Positions 60,687-64,000 of a stretch of 64,000 nucleotides of DNA are shown piece after piece (positions within the stretch are counted from its first letter, which is position 1; every line of letters starts with the position of its first letter). The stretch spans positions 62,001 to 126,000 of the forward strand of contig JBBAAO010000003.1 of assembly GCA_041658205.1 (NCBI GenBank), written 5' to 3'. The notes under the pieces were generated by a model. That model had not been told where the DNA came from. It searched no databases and saw only the letters and a program-made list of their open reading frames with translations. Position numbers and translations under genes: made by a program. Source of the DNA: Bacteroidota bacterium (GTDB taxonomy: Bacteria > Bacteroidota > Ignavibacteria > UBA10030 > UBA8401).

Positions 60687-61681
60687 TAGAATTGTTTTTC
60701 AAGAATTGTAGAACGTAAGATCGCCGGATCAATCGGAATAATACCAACTTCACCGCAGACAATACCGCCGGCAATATTGGACAACATGGCTGATTCTGCG
60801 ATAGATGCTCCGGAGACAAGAGCAGCTGTTAACGTCGCAATGACCGTGTCACCCGCACCGGAGACATCAGCAACCTTGCGTGCATGTGTCGGTATATGGG
60901 ACACTCTTCCGTTTTTTTCGAATAGGTTCATCCCGTTTTCACTTCTGGTTAGTAAAACATTCTCAGCGTTCAGACGTTCCAAAAGTGTTCTACCTGCAGT
61001 TATTACCTCTTCGTCCGTCGTAAGTTTTTTTCCCAGTGCTTCTTCCGTCTCTTTTTTGTTCGGTTTAAAGACCGTAACATTTTTGTATTCAAAAAAATTG
61101 TTGAATTTTGGATCGATGGTAATAATTTTTTTGTGTGTGTTTGCCAATTGTATGAGCCGGATAATCAATTCCTTTACAATCACACCTTTGTTGTAATCTT
61201 CTATGATAATTCCATCGATTGAATCAATATGTTTCTCAAGAATAGCGAATATTTTATCCTGCATGGATCGATCGATATCTTTCTTCTCTTCACTATCGAT
61301 CCGAACAACATGTTGGTGATGTGCAATCACGCGGGTCTTGGTAGTTGTCGGTCTCGTCGGATCAGTCACAATCCCGTCGGAAGATGTCCGCTGTTGTTGC
61401 AAAACAGTGCGAAATTCTCTTCCGCCGGCATCATCGCCGACCACCCCGACCAAAAATGCTTCGGCGCCGAGCGACGTGATGTTATTGGCAACGTTAGCGG
61501 CACCGCCAAGGCGCGACGATTCACTTTCCACTTCAACAATAGGGACAGGTGCTTCCGGGGAGATGCGGTTTACATTACCCCACACATATCGGTCAATCAT
61601 TACATCACCAATGATGGCGATGCGTTTTGTTTTAATAACGGAAAGGATTTCGTCTATTCGTTGCTGTGTAAAAGATACCAT
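60686..61681 (-). CDS. rfaE1: Heptose 7-phosphate kinase (RfaE domain 1)
   Basis: Predicted ~331-residue PfkB-type kinase that phosphorylates D-glycero-D-manno-heptose 7-phosphate at C1. Signatures: IAIIGDVMIDRYVWGNVNRI, SPEAPVPIVEVESESSRLGG with GGAANVANNITSLGAE, and the anion-hole motif VADVSGAGDTVIATLTAALV. The adenylyltransferase rfaE2 follows with a one-base overlap. The frame includes a TTG at 61693 four codons earlier; ATG 61681 is preferred from family starts. A promoter TTGATA-17-TATATT lies 31 nt upstream, so this gene begins the envelope operon. Confidence 0.94.
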   Translation of the reverse strand: MVSFTQQRIDEILSVIKTKRIAIIGDVMIDRYVWGNVNRISPEAPVPIVEVESESSRLGGAANVANNITSLGAEAFLVGVVGDDAGGREFRTVLQQQRTSSDGIVTDPTRPTTTKTRVIAHHQHVVRIDSEEKKDIDRSMQDKIFAILEKHIDSIDGIIIEDYNKGVIVKELIIRLIQLANTHKKIITIDPKFNNFFEYKNVTVFKPNKKETEEALGKKLTTDEEVITAGRTLLERLNAENVLLTRSENGMNLFEKNGRVSHIPTHARKVADVSGAGDTVIATLTAALVSGASIAESAMLSNIAGGIVCGEVGIIPIDPAILRSTILEKQF

Positions 61682-61711
61682 AGGTTTCAACAAACTTGCA
61701 TTAATACTAAG

Positions 61712-61740
61712 AATATAGCCAATAAACCACCGACTATCAA
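61712..61740 (-). promoter_or_regulatory. Promoter of the rfaE1-rfaE2-tamB-rnr operon
   Basis: On the minus strand TTGATA (61740-61735), 17-nt spacer ending TTGGC, TATATT (61717-61712). Genes follow with gaps of -1, 3 and 8 nt. Confidence 0.65.
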
Positions 61741-61779
61741 TTTAGGTAGTGGTGCATTTTGGAAGGGGGGTGTAGTATT

Positions 61780-61962
61780 ATGACTCCTCAAGAATACAAT
61801 GTTTGGCTTGCAAAAGGCATTTTATACTACTCTATAGCTCAATTTTGCGGTTTTATGTTAACATACTACCTTATGCGTCGTGAAATATGCAATGATGCAA
61901 TATCGGACTTATGGGATTGGTGCAAAGATAAATTTAAGAAAAACAGAAGGGGGAGTAATTAA
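61780..61962 (+). CDS. Small single-span membrane protein, orphan
   Basis: A 60-residue protein starting TPQEYNVWLAKGILYYSIAQ, with one membrane helix at about 10-33 and a basic, tryptophan-containing tail (LWDWCKDKFKKNRRGSN). GGAAGGGGGG lies just upstream of the ATG; a TTG at 61759 in the same frame overlaps that ribosome site and is unlikely. I recognise no family. Size and shape recall small phage or island membrane proteins. Its stop overlaps the stop of the opposite-strand gene at 61959 by 3 nt. Confidence 0.5.
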   Translation: MTPQEYNVWLAKGILYYSIAQFCGFMLTYYLMRREICNDAISDLWDWCKDKFKKNRRGSN

Positions 61963-62369
61963 TCCGGTTTTTTATTTTCCAACTTCTGAATTTCACTTTT
62001 GTTTGTCATATAATCCTTAATGGTTTTATTTGTTGCGTCGGCATTTTTTAATATTTCCAGTATTTCCTCCGCCGATTTATCTTTTCCATCTAAAATTTTT
62101 GAAATTTTTAACATCCGGACAATGAACAAATCAGAAGGATATATTATTGCACCGGCGTTTGCTTTGTCTGCACGCTTCAGAGTCATATCGCTAGTATATT
62201 TCCAACTATCAAGAGCAGATTTTATTATTATTTCTAATTTGTGTCTTTTAGATTCAGCATGAGAATTTATCAAAGCAATGATTACACCGCCAATAATCCC
62301 GACAAGCGCACCGAGTGTAGTGAAAAATCCAACTGTGTGTTCGGGTTTTAGAGAATTAAGCCATTCCAT
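61959..62369 (-). CDS. Membrane-anchored helical protein, orphan
   Basis: Predicted 136 residues. One membrane helix at about 13-36 (GFFTTLGALVGIIGGVIIAL) is followed by a cytoplasmic helical tail with HAESKRHKLEIIIKSALDSW and a C-terminal Lys/Glu-rich end (KSEIQKLENKKPD). No known domain. AAGGGA lies upstream as a ribosome site. It is divergent from the 55-residue gene at 62400 with only 30 nt between the start codons, so their promoters must reach into coding sequence. Confidence 0.55.
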   Translation of the reverse strand: MEWLNSLKPEHTVGFFTTLGALVGIIGGVIIALINSHAESKRHKLEIIIKSALDSWKYTSDMTLKRADKANAGAIIYPSDLFIVRMLKISKILDGKDKSAEEILEILKNADATNKTIKDYMTNKSEIQKLENKKPD

Positions 62370-62399
62370 AACGAAAGTCCCTTTCCAAGGAGAACAAAA

Positions 62400-62567
62400 A
62401 TGAGTAAGAAAAAAGAAGTAAAACCAAGAGAACCATATACGATAGCCACAATTGCACCATTGGCGAGAGTCCTTTATCCGTTGGTGAAAGATTTAACGCT
62501 TAAAGAAGTAAGTATGTTGGCGTTTCGGATTCATATTCTTAGCACAAAAGAGGCGGTTGGGTTATAG
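62400..62567 (+). CDS. Small basic orphan protein, 55 residues
   Basis: Below the usual gene-calling size. AAGGAGAA lies 6 nt before the ATG, a strong ribosome site. The peptide starts MSKKKEVKPREPYTIATIAP and ends FRIHILSTKEAVGL; it is basic at the N-terminus and amphipathic afterwards. No family recognised. It lies in the AT-rich island between two other orphan genes. Confidence 0.5.
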   Translation: MSKKKEVKPREPYTIATIAPLARVLYPLVKDLTLKEVSMLAFRIHILSTKEAVGL

Positions 62568-62611
62568 TAAATTTGGGTATATGTAGCTCTCTTTTTTGCC
62601 AAAATCAAGGT

Positions 62612-62640
62612 TTGACTATAAAAACCTTTATTTCTATACT
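62612..62640 (+). promoter_or_regulatory. Consensus-like promoter, leaderless arrangement
   Basis: TTGACT at 62612-62617, exactly 17-nt spacer, TATACT at 62635-62640. The ATG of the next gene is at 62649, only 8 nt after the -10 box, and no Shine-Dalgarno is present. Transcription would start at or beside the A of the ATG. Confidence 0.7.
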
Positions 62641-62648
62641 CTCGCAGT

Positions 62649-63191
62649 ATGGAAAATGAAGAACTACACAAAAAGGCAAAAAAATACATAGAGGAGTTTT
62701 TAGACTCAACCTATAGATGGACAGAAGATGCGGATAATACCACATTCTTTGAAGCATTAAAAGACGAGTTAGAAGACACTTTGGTGCGTTTATGGAAAAC
62801 TAAAGTTGATTATGAGAAGTTTTTTAAGGAAATAATTGCGGACTATGCAAGACTCTACAGAAGGTTTGAGAAACGCAATTATACCATAAAAGAGATAAGA
62901 AGAGACAGCAAAAAATATAAAGATCATGCTGAAAAGTTTATGAAGCACAATGTGAAAAAGGAAACAAAAGAGATTTACGATGAAATAGATGCCACTGACG
63001 CGGATATGCAAAGCAAAAAAGCTAAAAGCGCACTTTCAGTAGCAATCCGACTTGTAGCTCATAAACACCAGATGGATGAAAAAAAGTTGGATTATCGGTA
63101 TAGGAAATTCAAAGAACGAGAACGCAAGGAAATCGCAAAAGGCAAATTGAAATCTAAAAATCTTAGACATTCGATTGTCCAAAAATCTTAG
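62649..63191 (+). CDS. Lysine-rich helical orphan protein
   Basis: Predicted 180 residues, strongly charged, with long helical and probably coiled-coil stretches (KKAKKYIEEFLDSTYRWTED, EIRRDSKKYKDHAEKFMKHN, KLDYRYRKFKERERKEIAKG). No signal peptide or membrane segment. I do not recognise a family. The high Lys content, AT-rich codons and neighbourhood of an IS1 transposase suggest a recently acquired gene. It appears to be expressed from a strong promoter as a leaderless message. Confidence 0.6.
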   Translation: MENEELHKKAKKYIEEFLDSTYRWTEDADNTTFFEALKDELEDTLVRLWKTKVDYEKFFKEIIADYARLYRRFEKRNYTIKEIRRDSKKYKDHAEKFMKHNVKKETKEIYDEIDATDADMQSKKAKSALSVAIRLVAHKHQMDEKKLDYRYRKFKERERKEIAKGKLKSKNLRHSIVQKS

Positions 63192-63476
63192 CCGTTTCTA
63201 AAGAAGTTCTTTTTGTTTTAGACATTCAGCGAGTCCTAATTCTTATGTTTATTTTTGAAATAAACGCAAGGATGTGGGACTATGAAACACAAAGTTTTTT
63301 CTGGCACTACTCACAAACCAAGAGATTCGATATAAATAAAAGCGGGGCTTACAGGTGCTTGATACACCTATAAACCCCTTAAATCACTGCCCGCTTGAAC
63401 GGACAATGACCTCAACGCAAATATACGTTCATGGTCGGGCAAAATCAATAACCTTACATAAAAGGAGATTTTCCCT
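63192..63476. other. Leader region of the IS1-family element with two hairpins
   Basis: No gene. Two inverted repeats are visible: GGGGCTTACAGGTG / CACCTATAAACCCC at 63344-63378, and TGCCCGCTTGAACG / CGTTCATGGTCGGGCA at 63388-63441. AAAGGAG at 63461-63467 serves the transposase. The left terminal inverted repeat of the element should be here but cannot be fixed without the right end. Confidence 0.5.
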
Positions 63477-64000
63477 ATGAACGTTTTACCGGAACAAAAG
63501 AAAATTCTCGTGCTGAACGCTCTGATTGAGGGTAATTCAATCAATAGCACAGTACGAATGACTGGGGTGAATAAAAGAACCATCTTACGCCTACTCGTCT
63601 CTTGTGGGGAGATTGCAAGAGAGATTCAAGATTCTTATTTGGTAAATCTGAAAGCCCGATACATTCAGGTAGATGAGATTTGGACATTCGTAGCAAAGAA
63701 ACAAAAGCAGGTTAGAACGCTTGATAGCGGAGAACTTGGCGATCAATACGTCTGGGTTGCAATGGATAGCGAGACAAAACTTGTTGCTTCCTACCTCATC
63801 GGAAAAAGAAGCTATAACAACGCTCAATCTTTAATGAGTGACCTCAAATACAGAATCCCCGCCAAGTTTCAACTCTCAACCGACTCGTTTACCGCTTATT
63901 TCAAAGCCGTTGATAATGTTTTCGGAAACGATGTGAACTACGGACAAGTCCATAAAGTTTATAATGATTCAACTGTTACAGAAAAGAGATATTCGCCCGC
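63477..64000 (+). CDS. IS1-family transposase, cut by window end
   Basis: About 174 residues are visible and the frame runs off the window without a stop. The N-terminus is a helix-turn-helix (QKKILVLNALIEGNSINSTV, RMTGVNKRTILRLLVSCGEI), followed by the start of a DDE nuclease: IQVDEIWTFVAKKQKQ with the first Asp, YVWVAMDSETKLVASYLIGK, and QLSTDSFTAYFKAV with the second Asp. These match IS1-family single-frame transposases found in many environmental bacteria. AAAGGAG lies 9 nt before the ATG. No disruption is seen in the visible part. Confidence 0.88.
   Translation, partial: MNVLPEQKKILVLNALIEGNSINSTVRMTGVNKRTILRLLVSCGEIAREIQDSYLVNLKARYIQVDEIWTFVAKKQKQVRTLDSGELGDQYVWVAMDSETKLVASYLIGKRSYNNAQSLMSDLKYRIPAKFQLSTDSFTAYFKAVDNVFGNDVNYGQVHKVYNDSTVTEKRYSP

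Noticed and set aside
61229..61783. 184-codon open frame on the plus strand
   Set aside because: It is antisense to rfaE1, whose kinase motifs are unmistakable.

Overview
The window looks like a chromosome segment from a Gram-negative bacterium of the Bacteroidota/Chlorobiota (FCB) group, most likely a member of the Ignavibacteria. The evidence is the secreted amylase ending in a 'NYPNPFNPST' C-terminal domain, paralogous outer-membrane biogenesis proteins (TamB, a peptidase-propeller-barrel fusion, TolC, CsgG-like), split heptose genes rfaE1/rfaE2, a fused FtcD and moderate GC by eye. Promoters read as TTGnnn-17-TATATT, closer to the general sigma70 consensus than to the Bacteroides type. 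This placement is inferred from gene content; no rRNA is present.

Layout. 0-5.5 kb: membrane-anchored AraC regulator, a small beta-barrel-like protein, a secreted amidohydrolase and a secreted GH13 amylase. 5.6-8.4 kb: AT-rich accessory patch with the mobile mystery A/B pair (HTH plus Fic), a decayed third gene not seen by ORF calling, operator-like repeats and orphan small ORFs. 8.4-17 kb: FtcD, tRNA-Asn, ClpC, a ParE-type toxin-antitoxin pair translationally coupled to DinB, and MutS. 17-20.3 kb: a tight operon of ECF sigma factor, lipoprotein, zinc-finger anti-sigma factor and CHASE2-like membrane sensor. 20.4-25.3 kb: CsgG-like lipoprotein factor, ABC-2 transporter, POT transporter and LolA-like protein. 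25.3-29.7 kb: carA, then a lysine riboswitch with terminator controlling dapB-dapA-dapD.

29.9-37 kb: a small DMT-type membrane protein and a TetR-controlled RND efflux operon (TetR, TolC, membrane fusion protein, RND pump). 37-40.5 kb: tautomerase, YbjQ, and the radA-deaminase-rdgB operon. 40.6-44.4 kb: a complete TRAP transporter with a TatT lipoprotein. 44.5-49.6 kb: PhoD-like phosphatase, two-component system, APC permease. 49.6-50.4 kb: a REP-associated transposase (RAYT) between REP-like palindromes. 50.4-61.7 kb: envelope block with peptidase/PD40/barrel protein, RNase R, TamB, RfaE2 and RfaE1. 61.7-64 kb: AT-rich island of small orphan genes and an IS1-family transposase running off the window.

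The most unusual content is not a single gene cassette but several families of dispersed palindromes: a modular hairpin element present in three nested sizes (71, 167 and 273 bp), RAYT-linked GCCATGACTT palindromes, and a 35-bp palindrome lying in frame inside mutS with a relative upstream of dapB. No CRISPR array, prophage structural genes or biosynthetic cluster was found. I see no clear case of a wholly new defence or metabolic system.
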